DNA from: an uncultured Bacillota bacterium
GTDB taxonomy: Bacteria; Bacillota; Clostridia; Christensenellales; UBA1242
Reading direction: 5' to 3'
Assembly (NCBI GenBank): GCA_946495675.1
Contig: CAMMDQ010000003.1
Coordinates: forward strand, 64,453 to 128,452
DNA: 64,000 nt
Shown here: positions 1 through 10,488 of the stretch, in pieces
How the letters are laid out: the number at the start of each line of letters is the position of its first letter
Numbering within the stretch: the stretch's first letter is position 1
The notes under the pieces: generated by a model
What the model saw: only the letters and a program-made list of their open reading frames with translations
Databases searched by the model: none
What the model was told of the DNA's origin: nothing
Position numbers and translations under genes: made by a program

Positions 1-67
1 TTTTTGCGTGTTTGATTGATATTTTTAATCTATAAATAACTAGCTGAAATTTGAAGATAATAATTCT

Positions 68-625
68 ATGAAGAATGTTTTATTGTTTTTAAGTGCTTTT
101 ATTCCAATGTATTTTTTAATTTTGCTGAAAGAAAGTATTGAACTGATCAACCAGAACATAGAATTTAATCTTTTGGCAGTTTTGGTAATCATTTTTTTAT
201 TAGGTCTTATAATTCTAGGTTTTTTAGGACTTTTTTTGGAAATTCGGCGCAGTAATAAACAAACAATTGAAATTGTGATCGATAGTGCACAGAATATTAC
301 CGACCGCCATTTTCTAGGATATTTTTCTTTATTTGTTTTGTTTGCAATCACTTTTGATCTATCACGCACCTGTATGTTTGTGGTTTTTATTGCCATTCTT
401 GCAATGATTGGAGTGGTTTATGTGAAAAACAAATTGTTTTACATCAATCCGTTTTTGAATATTTTAGGTTACAATTTTTATAAAATAGACTACCACGAAA
501 AGTGCGAATGTGAAAAGAAAAATACCAAAATATTTTATCGTGGAGCAATAACAGTAGGGCAAAATTATTTTGTAAAAGTCAAGGATGAAAATTTCAGTTT
601 TGTTGACAGAAGTAAAAACGGTTAA
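68..625 (+). CDS. Four-TM membrane protein, possibly KwaA-like
   Basis: ORF 185 aa with 4 hydrophobic helices and a segment HFLGYFSLFVLFAITFDLSR...IGVVYVKNKLFYINPFLNILGYNFYKID that resembles KwaA-type membrane proteins (recollection, not searched). Confidence 0.5.
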   Translation: MKNVLLFLSAFIPMYFLILLKESIELINQNIEFNLLAVLVIIFLLGLIILGFLGLFLEIRRSNKQTIEIVIDSAQNITDRHFLGYFSLFVLFAITFDLSRTCMFVVFIAILAMIGVVYVKNKLFYINPFLNILGYNFYKIDYHEKCECEKKNTKIFYRGAITVGQNYFVKVKDENFSFVDRSKNG

Positions 626-655
626 AAAAAGTCCAATATTTTATTGGACTTTTTT
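625..655. terminator. Bidirectional intrinsic terminator
   Basis: AAAAAAAGTCCAATATTTTATTGGACTTTTTT between convergent genes. Confidence 0.85.
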
Positions 656-656
656 G

Positions 657-3600
657 TTATTTCACTCTTTGACGCTTTCTTAATTTTATTGTAATGATAA
701 TTATCACAATAAGAACAATCACACCAATAACAATCGCGATGATTGAGAATGCGTTGAGCGGCTCAGTTTTATAAACCTTGTATGAATATAAAAGGTTGCC
801 GCTTGCAGAGTAAACTTGAATGTACCAAGTGCCTGAGGTTGTGATTTGGAATGAAGCTGTTTCGCCATAATTTGCAAGAGTGCTTGAATTTATTTCATAT
901 CTGTTTGGACCAACTATGATATAGCTGTCGCCAATAGTATTATAGAAATTTTGCACATTGAGCGAAACACTTATTGTGTCAGATGTGCTTGCTCCTTCAG
1001 CGATCGAAACGCTAAGTGGTGGAGTTGCGCTGTTTATCCAAACATCAAAAGTGAAGTCTTCTTCCAAAATGGATGAAAGCCAGCTTTGATTTGAACAGAT
1101 TGTGATGGTATATCTGCCGCTTCCAGTTTTTTCATCTCCATAGCTAAGTGCAAGCTCAGTCAGGAATGTTTGGTTGTCAATATTCACTGTGTCAAAGTTG
1201 GAAATTTCAATCAAGCTTTGAGTGATGTCAACTCCGTTTTTAACCACACTCTTGACATAGTAATTTTTGTAATTTGCAAATGAATAAGCATATCTCGACT
1301 CATTGGCATTCAAAATTGTAAAATTATACTGACTTTGCCTGATTTCAACAGAGCCTTGGAGTGAAATTGCGCTGAATGTGATTGTGTAGTAGCCAGGTTC
1401 AGAGAAGGTATAGCTTGTTGCAGTTGGGTTTGACATTGTGATTTCTCGACCATTTTTCAGCACGGTTATTCTTGGGAAGCCAACTGATTGGAAATAATTT
1501 GAAACATTATAGAGGCTGATTGTGATAGGATGGTTGTAAACTGCCTTTTGCACTTTTTCTCCAATATATGTTTCTGTGATAGGGTTGCCGCTTTCGTCAA
1601 CCTCTCCCGTTTCTCTTTCATAAGAAATGACGAAAGGCACTTCATTGATGAAAGTTATTGTCAGGTAGTTGTTGTTGCCGAAGTAATGTATATTTGCTGG
1701 AGTGCAAGAATCGGTAAACATGATTCGATAGCTGCCGGCTCTCTCAAGATAGAAATAGCTTGAAGAGTCGTTTGTGCGGTAAATTGTTGAGTCTATCTCT
1801 ATGTAAGAACCATTTAAGTATTTATAAACATGCACTTGAACTCTGTTTTCTTCGATTCCATAGTATGATCGGAAGTTTATCTTCAACTGTTCAAAACTTG
1901 TTTCCGATGTCGAAGCATAGATTGTTGCTGAATTGTCGGTAATTTGTGTTGTTGAACCAGTTGCATCTTCATAACTTAGCGTATTAACGAAATTTGTGCT
2001 TGGAGGAATGTAGATGATTGCAAATTCTCCAGATGAAGTTGTGCAATTATAGTAGTATTCTTCAATATAAATTCCATTCCGAGCATATTGATTAGATATT
2101 CCATAATCCATTTCAAGTTCTTCATCTTCATTCCATGCGATGTTAAGATAAGCATCTTTATCGGCATAGTTGAGTGCAACAATGTATGTTGAATCGAAAG
2201 TTTTGCCATTTGCGTTTGTATAAAGGATTTCTGATCTTTCCACATCAACAATACCTTCATCTGTTGTTAATCTGATTTGGTAGTAGATTGTTGATGCGTC
2301 AAGAATTGTCAAGTAATAGAGTTTGCACATGTTTGTAAAGAAACGACCGGAGTCATATTTAACCAAGATTTGATATTCGCCAGCACCACTTATCAGATAA
2401 CCGGCAAACGAGTTGTTAACATTTTCCCAAGTTAAACCTTGATCATCAGAAATGTAAACGCTGTAACTTAAAGTGCTGTTATAACCAAACGACTCATCAT
2501 CATTTTGATAAAGTTGCCCGTTTGAGAAGCGAAGCGTTACATTTTCAGAATAGGTGGTAAATGTTGTGGCATCTGCTGTCAAAATCTGTCCGTTAAAGTT
2601 TACCGTTTGATTTCTGCTTGGCAAATCATCAGCTTCAATAGGCTCGACATTTCTGTCAAGCAGTTGTAGATAGTTGTGTCCCAAAGCAGAAGGGTTTGAT
2701 GCGGTTGTGTATTCAGGCAGAACATCATAAAGCTTGATATAGATTGTTCTTAAACTATTTTCTTGGTCAGCATCTTCAACATCAAACAAGTTGATTCTGA
2801 AAATCAGATCGTAATTTGTGTTGACGCCCGTGAATGTGAGAGAGCGAATTGCATTTGTTGTTGATGAAGTGAAGTTGGTTGACTCTCCCCAATCATTTGC
2901 AAAACTGTTCCACTCTTCAATTGTCGAGCTGTAAAGGGAAGTATTATAGGAGTAAGTTAAAGATTCGTTCGCAAGATAGGTGGTTTGATTTCCACTTTCA
3001 CTTATCGTGTAAACATAATCGCTTCCTGTGATTTCATTAAACTGAGCTTCATTCGCAATTTGAATCACTGTGGTTTGGTTTCCGAAATTATCAGTGATAA
3101 CATATCTCACCTTTGTGTTGGATGAAACATTGACTGTTATTCTTAAAGTTGTGCCAGTTGTAACAAAGCTGACAGTATTATCGATGGAGCCTTGCCCTTG
3201 CAAATTCCAAGTGCCATAATTTTGTTCGGTTTGATTTGCCTGAAGTATTTCTTGCCAAGCATTGTTTTGGAAGATATCAATTACAACATTTGTTGGATAG
3301 ATATGTCCTGTGCTTGTTGATGCAATTTGAGCGGCTGTTGGCACAACAATGTCAAGAATGGCAGTGTTTTGACCTTCATTTACCACATTTGTTGTCAAAT
3401 TTGCATCCATGATTGTCAAGTATGTGTTGATTTGTTGTCCGTTTATGCTGTCAGCAAAGGTGATTGTGTGCTTTTGCTCTGAAGAAGTGATTGATTGTGG
3501 AATGATTTGGCTTAAAGCAAAACTTGTTAAAACAACTTCGCTTGGAGTTGGGCGTGATATATTGTAAACATAGCCGCTTTGAAGAGTTGGAGTTGACATA

Positions 3601-6600
3601 TACCAGCCAATTGTTCCGTCGGCAAAAGTGATTCGGTAGATTGCCCATGGATTATTTTGGTAATTAAGGCTGGTCAATCTCATTCCCGTGTTTGAATAAA
3701 TGTTTGCACCATTTGTTACACTTCCATTCAAAACTTGATACTCTCTGTTTAAACCATTTTCATCCAAATTGTTGTTTTGATATGTCAAAGCAACATCTTG
3801 AGATAAATCATCTTGGTCGCTTGAAAGGTCGTCAACATAATTAACAAGATAGGTTACCATATTGCCGGCACTGTCAATTTCGACAATTTCATACACTCCA
3901 AAAGCTATCTCGCTTGGGTTTGTGTATGCATCTATTGCAGTAAAATTGTTTGCATTGAAAGTGTCTTTTGTTGTGGCAGAAGTAGAGATGAAGTTTGTCA
4001 AGTAGTTGTCGCTGTCGCCAACATGTCTTAAATATGCTTGTTGAGTGCCGGTTCTGTCAAAAGACGCGTTTTGAACTAGTGATTGCAGAGTGCTAAACAA
4101 CTGCGAGCTTACTGTGTATGCAAAACCTCTTAAGTTTCCGCTGACAGGAGTGTAGCTATAGGCAATGTTTGCCAAAGTTGTTTCACTATTTTCGTTATAG
4201 TCAAAATTGTTTCTTGTGTTTTGCCATAAGAAGCTTGAAGAGAGTTGACTTCCAGTTGAATAAGCAAGGTTTTGAATCAAGTTGTTTAAAGATGTGGTAG
4301 GGGCTGCGGTGTCAAAATAGATTTCAATCACTACCTGATTGTAATATCTCTGGTCAAAACCTTCATATTGCATTGCAACTTCAAGTTTTGCTCCGTTTGC
4401 CCTTATTTGATCTCTCGTCAAGTTTACTGTGAAAGATCGTGTTGTGGTTGAGCCAGTGATTTTTCCAGTTTCTATTGACAGCATTCCATTGTCGTTTGAA
4501 TAAATAATTGATATTGTTTCTTCATCAATTTGAGCGATATATTCGCTGCTAGGCACTGCCCATTCAAACCTTAAAGAGTCGCTGTTTGAATAGTACGTGG
4601 TGTTTTCCACAGCGGTTAAAATTTGACCGCTTAGTGCATTTACAACATCAACTTCTGGCTGTTGAGAAGTGATTTCAAACTTAAACTTATAAAATTTTCT
4701 GAAATCAGAACCAGCAGCTTCGTTGCTTGCTTGATAAAGAGTAACTGTATACTGTCCTGCTTGATAGAAAGCATTTACTGGTTGAGGATTTGCTCCAAGA
4801 GTTGGCAAAGCACCCATAGAGGAAGGAGCATTTGCTTGATAGAACTGTAAATATCCCGAATTTGAACCAATCTCAGTGCCGTTTGTCATATAGTAAACTG
4901 GCGAAGAGGTTGGAGTTTGTCTATATTCAATCACTGCAAGTGTTTCATATTGTGTGATTGACATGTTTTCAATGTATTGCAAAGCATCGTTTTCATTTGC
5001 AAATTCTGCAACTGGAATGTTTTCGACATAAACGATGTATGCGGTTGGATTTTCAGGATCATTTGGCTGGACGTGAGCGTTTCCGTAATATGAAAGATTG
5101 TTGTTTTCCTGCGTTGAAAATGAGTTGTCTTCGTTGTTATACAGCGCTTTTGTTGTGTATTTATAGGAAGGAATGTAAAGCATCATTGGCAGTTTGTTTC
5201 CGGAGACGGAAATTGTTTGAACTTCTTGATTTTCTCCTCCGGTTGTCCATTCTTGATTGTAGAAGCTGTCGTTTACAGGATTTCCCTCTTTGTCAAATGG
5301 GAAAGAAACTTGAAGTCCAGTTTGATTTGCACCGCTATACATGCTTAGCACAATTTCTCCGCCGATCACACTCTCATACCAAGAAGAGCCATCTTTATTG
5401 CTCACATTTTGCACTTCTTCAATCATATTGTTTGGATCAATATCAATAGTAATGGTCCTTTGATAATAGTCATACTCGCTTGACATTGTGCCTTCTTGGT
5501 AAGTTCTTGTGATGACATATCTTCCTGGCTGGGCAAGACCGGTTGAGTCAAAGGTTAAATAAAAGACCTTAGTTTTTCCGGCAATAACACTTGCAGAATC
5601 TGTGCTTGAATAGATGGTTATAGTTCTGCTTGGAGAGTCTGCAACATCGTAATAAGCAATATAGCCTGAGTCTGTGACGATGGTGTAAGGATAGTATTCA
5701 AGTGTCAACTGAGCAATTTGATCGCCTTGCAATGAAAGCGGAAGGTAAGAAATGCGAATTGGATTGTTTGCTGTGGATGGAGTGTAGTAAGCAAATCTAT
5801 AGTATCTGCCGGTTGCCGTCTTGAAGGTTTCATCTTGATAAGGCTGTGTTTCTCCCGAAGAATTTGCATAAAATTGTCCAGTTAAGCTGTAACCTGCCTG
5901 CCCCATGATTTGATAGTTGCCGTTTGAATCAGCGCGTTCAATCATGACAGCTGATGAATCTGATGTGATTGTAACTGACAGCATTCCGCTAGGATAAGTC
6001 AGAAGAGTGTTGAGTGTTCCTCCAGAAGTTTTGTTGTTTGACTGATCTCGAAGCAAAATCTGATAAGTGTTTTCATTTGCAGTTCCATCAGCGGTGAAAA
6101 GCTCCAGCTGATAACTGTTTCCTGTTTGTAAAGTAAACTGATCTTCGCTAGGAGTTTTTATTGCAAAGGAGTCCTCAATTTCAATTGCTAGATAATTGTT
6201 TGAATATTCTAGGTTGTCTTCAATGTTTCCTGTTGCAGGGGAAAGCTGACGAATAAAGCTGCGTTCTGCACTGACAAAATTTGTCAAAAGTTGGTTAAGT
6301 TCATCCCGTGCAGAATAAGAATCAATCAAAGCATGTCTATTGTCAGGCGCAATACTGTTGTCTGTTATATTTTGTGAATTTTGCAAGATTATCGCTTTAT
6401 AGTCGCCCCAGCTTAAACTTACCTGAGCATTTTCGGTTACAGAAATTGTGTCTGAACCATTGACAACTTGATAGCTTGTTCCAGTGTCAGTAATGGTTGT
6501 TTTTATAAATGTTGGGCTGGTGTTATCAAGCATAAACATTGCAAAGCCAACATTTCCAGCAGTGTCATAAACTTCAAGCAAATACAGCCCCGCATCAGTT

Positions 6601-9032
6601 TTCACACTTGTTCCGTCAACAATGCTCTGACCATAGGTGTTTGAAATTGGGCTCCAGCTAGAACCATTTGCAAAATCGATTTTATAAGTAACAGGCAAAA
6701 CCCCTTCAGCGAGAATGTTGTAAATTAAAGAAGGATTGGTTTGCGCAGCTGCATAGTAGTCAATTTGTTCTAATGGGAAAAATTTGACATAGCCATAAGT
6801 TTGTGCACCGCTTGCTTTTTCATTCCATCTGAAAGAGAATGGGGTGTTGGTTGTTGCAAAGATGCCGTTGTCCAAAGATGCTATTTCGCCTTGCAGGCTG
6901 TATCTTCCATTTGATATTTCATTTGCAATTATAGGGCTCAAGAAGTCAATTTCATTGGTGTCAATTGTGAAGGAATAACTGTTTGGATTTGTCATCGTTG
7001 AAAAGTAGCTAAGTGTGAACGCTCTGTTTGCACTGTTGCCGCTATATGAAATCAAAACAACTTCTTTGCCGTCCATTTTCTCAAGGGCTGAATTGCCACT
7101 TCCATACTCAGCATAACTCCAAGACTGATAGTAAGTGAAAGTTGTGCTGTCAAGAGAGGCAAGCTCTTGCAAAGTTCTTGTGATTGTTGTCCCAGAAGAG
7201 TAGTCTCGCATAGAAACATTGATTGTTACATCTGCGTTATATGGGCTGTCTGTTGACTCGTTGACAAGATATACTGATTTGTTTGTGTATCTTGTGGTGG
7301 AAAAACTATTTCCATCTTCGTCATACACCGAGACAGCTGGGGTTTCGTTTGTGATTTCAAAATAGAAGATCTGATAATGATAATATCCGCTTTGTTGCAC
7401 GCCGCCTTGTCCAAGATATTCATCGAAATTATACTCAAGAATATAAACATAAGTGCCAGGTGTTCTTTGAATTTCATTGGTAAAGCTGGCTCGCTCAGTT
7501 AATGTAAGGTTGCCCTCGCTGCCAGAAACTGAATAGATTTTGCTTTGTACAGTTGCAGGAGATGTGGCATTTGAAATAAAACTTACTGGCACCTGATTTG
7601 TTGTTACTGGTGTTGGGCTGTTTTCACTCCGCAAATATCCTTGCACTGCATTTTTTAAGTCAGAATAGGTTGTGTTTGTCGTTTGATTATCTGCTTCAAT
7701 ATTGATAACATTGCTGCTAGGTTGTGACAATGGAGGATTGTTGTCTTTGATAAATTCGCTAAATCCTGCGGTTATGTCGGCCGCTTGCGAGAAGGTTAAG
7801 CCGTCTTCAGAAATTGTTTTAAGCTCTCTTGAATATGGCTGATTGGTGCTTGGGTTGACAGGTTCGTTGAAGTTTGTATACATTGCTTGATAGCCATACA
7901 CATAAAGTCTTTGAGCCTTATTGTATTGAAGCTGCAAGTTATCTGTTATGAATTGATCAAAAGGCAGTTCAAAGATTTCAGATTGACCATTTTCAACAAC
8001 GCGGTATAGATATTCAAAAGAAATGTCATAGCTGCCAAGTTCGTTAAAAGTTATGTAAGCTTGACCATCTTGCATGCCAGTCATGATATAGGTCTGAGAA
8101 ACTGGATCTCCGTTTTCATCCAAAATGTTGAAGTTGCTTCCGTCATACTCGACTTTAAGGTAGTGGTTTGTTTCGTTGTAATCAACAAAGTTGACTGTTA
8201 TTTGATACACATAAGGGTCATAACTAAATTTTGGCAGTGAAGTGGAAGTATAGTTGTAGTAATAGAACATTGAAAAGCCACTATTGTTTGTGAGTGCAAC
8301 ATCTGTGGTGTTTTCCATGGTGGCATTTTGAAGCCCTGAAGTATTGAAATAAGTGGTGGAATTGAATATCATGAAAGTGTATTCTATTTGAGCATTTTCT
8401 GTAATTGTGTTGTAAGTCAAGCCACCATCAGTTGTGTGATAAACTGTCATAGGAATGACAAGAGTGTATAAGCCTTCTTCAACAGTTATTGTGTTTTGTG
8501 CTGAGCTGAAGCTATCGCCTGATTGAAAATATATGTTGAATTGTTGTGGTTTTTGCCCCAGGCCATCAACTGTTGAGCCGTATGTGTTAGATGAGGCGAA
8601 ATCGGAAATTTGACTATCTTGAAGCAGGTTGGTTGCTCCGTCCAAATTCTCAAGTTCTTGGTTTGTGATGTTTTGATAAAGTGAAAGCGCACTGGTGAAA
8701 TTGAAAAGATAGTATTCATCTGGGTTGTTGTCATTTGGTTTATAGCCATGATTTGTATTGCCTCCCATAGTAATTGGGTCATCGCCGATTTGAAGGTGAA
8801 ATGAATTTTGGCTTCCGTCAAGAAGGACTATGCTGTTATCTTGAGTTCTTGCAACGCCACCAGTAAAACCCAAATACTGCGGCAAGTTGTTTGTTATTTC
8901 AGTGTACTCGGTAAAAGCAGCATCAGTGCTTGGCAAAAAAGAATTGGCATTTGACAAGACAATTCCAAAAATCGCCATAGCAGACAAAAGAAAACTTAAG
9001 AAAATTGAATTAAAAAGTTTTTTCGCTTTCAT
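657..9032 (-). CDS. Giant secreted surface protein (~2790 aa), C-terminal TM anchor
   Basis: Single ORF; start refined to MKAKKLFNS behind SD GGGAGTGA; N-terminal signal sequence; C-terminal SIIAIVIGVIVLIVIIIITIKLRKRQRVK; Thr/Ser/Asn/Tyr-rich beta-type repeats. Confidence 0.85.
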   Translation of the reverse strand: MKAKKLFNSIFLSFLLSAMAIFGIVLSNANSFLPSTDAAFTEYTEITNNLPQYLGFTGGVARTQDNSIVLLDGSQNSFHLQIGDDPITMGGNTNHGYKPNDNNPDEYYLFNFTSALSLYQNITNQELENLDGATNLLQDSQISDFASSNTYGSTVDGLGQKPQQFNIYFQSGDSFSSAQNTITVEEGLYTLVIPMTVYHTTDGGLTYNTITENAQIEYTFMIFNSTTYFNTSGLQNATMENTTDVALTNNSGFSMFYYYNYTSTSLPKFSYDPYVYQITVNFVDYNETNHYLKVEYDGSNFNILDENGDPVSQTYIMTGMQDGQAYITFNELGSYDISFEYLYRVVENGQSEIFELPFDQFITDNLQLQYNKAQRLYVYGYQAMYTNFNEPVNPSTNQPYSRELKTISEDGLTFSQAADITAGFSEFIKDNNPPLSQPSSNVINIEADNQTTNTTYSDLKNAVQGYLRSENSPTPVTTNQVPVSFISNATSPATVQSKIYSVSGSEGNLTLTERASFTNEIQRTPGTYVYILEYNFDEYLGQGGVQQSGYYHYQIFYFEITNETPAVSVYDEDGNSFSTTRYTNKSVYLVNESTDSPYNADVTINVSMRDYSSGTTITRTLQELASLDSTTFTYYQSWSYAEYGSGNSALEKMDGKEVVLISYSGNSANRAFTLSYFSTMTNPNSYSFTIDTNEIDFLSPIIANEISNGRYSLQGEIASLDNGIFATTNTPFSFRWNEKASGAQTYGYVKFFPLEQIDYYAAAQTNPSLIYNILAEGVLPVTYKIDFANGSSWSPISNTYGQSIVDGTSVKTDAGLYLLEVYDTAGNVGFAMFMLDNTSPTFIKTTITDTGTSYQVVNGSDTISVTENAQVSLSWGDYKAIILQNSQNITDNSIAPDNRHALIDSYSARDELNQLLTNFVSAERSFIRQLSPATGNIEDNLEYSNNYLAIEIEDSFAIKTPSEDQFTLQTGNSYQLELFTADGTANENTYQILLRDQSNNKTSGGTLNTLLTYPSGMLSVTITSDSSAVMIERADSNGNYQIMGQAGYSLTGQFYANSSGETQPYQDETFKTATGRYYRFAYYTPSTANNPIRISYLPLSLQGDQIAQLTLEYYPYTIVTDSGYIAYYDVADSPSRTITIYSSTDSASVIAGKTKVFYLTFDSTGLAQPGRYVITRTYQEGTMSSEYDYYQRTITIDIDPNNMIEEVQNVSNKDGSSWYESVIGGEIVLSMYSGANQTGLQVSFPFDKEGNPVNDSFYNQEWTTGGENQEVQTISVSGNKLPMMLYIPSYKYTTKALYNNEDNSFSTQENNNLSYYGNAHVQPNDPENPTAYIVYVENIPVAEFANENDALQYIENMSITQYETLAVIEYRQTPTSSPVYYMTNGTEIGSNSGYLQFYQANAPSSMGALPTLGANPQPVNAFYQAGQYTVTLYQASNEAAGSDFRKFYKFKFEITSQQPEVDVVNALSGQILTAVENTTYYSNSDSLRFEWAVPSSEYIAQIDEETISIIYSNDNGMLSIETGKITGSTTTRSFTVNLTRDQIRANGAKLEVAMQYEGFDQRYYNQVVIEIYFDTAAPTTSLNNLIQNLAYSTGSQLSSSFLWQNTRNNFDYNENSETTLANIAYSYTPVSGNLRGFAYTVSSQLFSTLQSLVQNASFDRTGTQQAYLRHVGDSDNYLTNFISTSATTKDTFNANNFTAIDAYTNPSEIAFGVYEIVEIDSAGNMVTYLVNYVDDLSSDQDDLSQDVALTYQNNNLDENGLNREYQVLNGSVTNGANIYSNTGMRLTSLNYQNNPWAIYRITFADGTIGWYMSTPTLQSGYVYNISRPTPSEVVLTSFALSQIIPQSITSSEQKHTITFADSINGQQINTYLTIMDANLTTNVVNEGQNTAILDIVVPTAAQIASTSTGHIYPTNVVIDIFQNNAWQEILQANQTEQNYGTWNLQGQGSIDNTVSFVTTGTTLRITVNVSSNTKVRYVITDNFGNQTTVIQIANEAQFNEITGSDYVYTISESGNQTTYLANESLTYSYNTSLYSSTIEEWNSFANDWGESTNFTSSTTNAIRSLTFTGVNTNYDLIFRINLFDVEDADQENSLRTIYIKLYDVLPEYTTASNPSALGHNYLQLLDRNVEPIEADDLPSRNQTVNFNGQILTADATTFTTYSENVTLRFSNGQLYQNDDESFGYNSTLSYSVYISDDQGLTWENVNNSFAGYLISGAGEYQILVKYDSGRFFTNMCKLYYLTILDASTIYYQIRLTTDEGIVDVERSEILYTNANGKTFDSTYIVALNYADKDAYLNIAWNEDEELEMDYGISNQYARNGIYIEEYYYNCTTSSGEFAIIYIPPSTNFVNTLSYEDATGSTTQITDNSATIYASTSETSFEQLKINFRSYYGIEENRVQVHVYKYLNGSYIEIDSTIYRTNDSSSYFYLERAGSYRIMFTDSCTPANIHYFGNNNYLTITFINEVPFVISYERETGEVDESGNPITETYIGEKVQKAVYNHPITISLYNVSNYFQSVGFPRITVLKNGREITMSNPTATSYTFSEPGYYTITFSAISLQGSVEIRQSQYNFTILNANESRYAYSFANYKNYYVKSVVKNGVDITQSLIEISNFDTVNIDNQTFLTELALSYGDEKTGSGRYTITICSNQSWLSSILEEDFTFDVWINSATPPLSVSIAEGASTSDTISVSLNVQNFYNTIGDSYIIVGPNRYEINSSTLANYGETASFQITTSGTWYIQVYSASGNLLYSYKVYKTEPLNAFSIIAIVIGVIVLIVIIIITIKLRKRQRVK

Positions 9033-9196
9033 ACTTTTCACTCCCAAATTCGACATAATTTTACAATTTGATTTTATCACACGCTTGTTAAAATTCAAAA
9101 TAATTTCGACATATTTATTTATATAATAAAATTATTTTAATAAATAAATATCATAAAAAAATTGTTTGCAAAATTTCAATAAAAATGCAAATTTGA

Positions 9197-9266
9197 AATA
9201 ATTATCAAAAAATTATGGAAAAATGATAAAAAAACAATAAAAAAATTGTTTTTTTTGATAATTATT
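9197..9266. repeat. 16-bp perfect inverted repeat in intergenic region
   Basis: AATAATTATCAAAAAA ... TTTTTTGATAATTATT. Confidence 0.6.
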
Positions 9267-9294
9267 TTATTTTTAAGCCGAAAAATAAAGGAAA

Positions 9295-9329
9295 ATAAAA
9301 AACAAGAGCAAAATTTTGTTATGCTCTTG
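9295..9329 (-). terminator. Intrinsic terminator overlapping the stop codon of the nucleoside hydrolase
   Basis: Minus strand CAAGAGCATAACAAAATTTTGCTCTTG followed by TTTTTT. Confidence 0.8.
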
Positions 9330-10269
9330 TAAAATTTTTTAATTTGATTTTTTTCATGCTTTTTACTTGTTTATAAAATATTTTTAAAAATTTTTTTCGA
9401 TTTATTGCAACTGCAAGTCTCACATTGCCTTGGTCTGAAAAATTCATATAAGTTTTTCCTGGCTCTAAATTGCAGTCAACAACAACATTGCATCGGCGCA
9501 CCTTGAAAAGCTTTGGATGTGTTATAAGATAGTAAGCACAGGTGTCATTTGTTGCATGGCGTAGGTCTGGATAGCCTGGTTCCCAATAGCCCAAAGACAT
9601 TTGATAGATGAAGTTGCCGGTATCGTTTAAAGACCTGAGTTTGCAAACAAATTCTTCGCTTAAATGGGCCATTCTTCTGCCCATATCAGAAGGGATCATG
9701 TAAAGTGGAATATTGCTGTCAAGCACAATTTTGAAAGCTTCAGGATCAGTCGAAATGTTGAAGGATATGTGGTCAGTAAAGCCAGGTGCACCGTAAGGTG
9801 AACCGCCTTCAAAATATATACAAGGGATCTTTGGGATAATGTCAGGGTGCTTTTGTAGCAGTTTTCCGATATTTGTATGCGGGCTTAAAACGACAGGTAT
9901 TATGTCGCCATCACCTTCTTTAATCACTCTGTACATTGCTTCAACAGCATCTTCTTTTATGCATTTATGCTGTGTGGTTTTTGGTGGAATATATCCTCCC
10001 AAACCTTCGCGTTGATGAATTTTTTCAGCTGTCGGAGATATTCTGTTTAAAGCGTGTTTTTCACCTTTTGCAACAGGAAGATCTTTATCAAAAAGATCAA
10101 GCAAATGCAGCATATTTCTTGTGCTTTTTTCAAGCGAAACATTGCCACGCAAAGTTGTGATCAGTTTTATATCAATGTTTTTGTCAAACATCATCAAAGC
10201 AAGACAGGTGGCATCATCAACACCTGGCTCGGTAGTTATTATCACTTTTACTGGTTTTTTATTTTTCAT
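9319..10269 (-). CDS. Inosine-uridine nucleoside hydrolase family protein
   Basis: N-terminal VIITTEPGVDDATCLALMM resembles the DxDPGxDDA motif; start refined to MKNKKP behind SD AAGGAAACT. Confidence 0.8.
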   Translation of the reverse strand: MKNKKPVKVIITTEPGVDDATCLALMMFDKNIDIKLITTLRGNVSLEKSTRNMLHLLDLFDKDLPVAKGEKHALNRISPTAEKIHQREGLGGYIPPKTTQHKCIKEDAVEAMYRVIKEGDGDIIPVVLSPHTNIGKLLQKHPDIIPKIPCIYFEGGSPYGAPGFTDHISFNISTDPEAFKIVLDSNIPLYMIPSDMGRRMAHLSEEFVCKLRSLNDTGNFIYQMSLGYWEPGYPDLRHATNDTCAYYLITHPKLFKVRRCNVVVDCNLEPGKTYMNFSDQGNVRLAVAINRKKFLKIFYKQVKSMKKIKLKNFTRA

Positions 10270-10332
10270 AGTTTCCTTACACCTAAGTATATACAAATTA
10301 TAATAATTTTCAAAGCAAATTGTGAAAAAGAG

Positions 10333-10488
10333 TTAAATTAGTTTTTGCAGATTTTCAAAAACCAGCCATCCATTTTTGGCAGGGCTTTGGGCAATCACGA
10401 TAAAGTTTGTGCTGCCTTTTTGCAAATAGCAACTTTTGCTAAGTTTGTGAAGGTTGTCTCTGCATAGAATGCAAGAATTCAAATTCAT
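10333..10488 (-). CDS. 51-aa CxxC protein translationally coupled to superoxide reductase (not in ORF track)
   Basis: ATGA overlap with the upstream stop; MNLNSCILCRDNLHKLSKSCYLQKGSTNFIVIAQSPAKNGWLVFENLQKLI*. Confidence 0.55.
   Translation of the reverse strand: MNLNSCILCRDNLHKLSKSCYLQKGSTNFIVIAQSPAKNGWLVFENLQKLI

Noticed and set aside
4958-5449. 163-aa + strand ORF inside the giant surface gene (also 1530-1763, 1760-1942, 4662-4850, 8486-8821)
   Set aside because: Antisense or out-of-frame shadow ORFs of a long coding sequence, with implausible composition.
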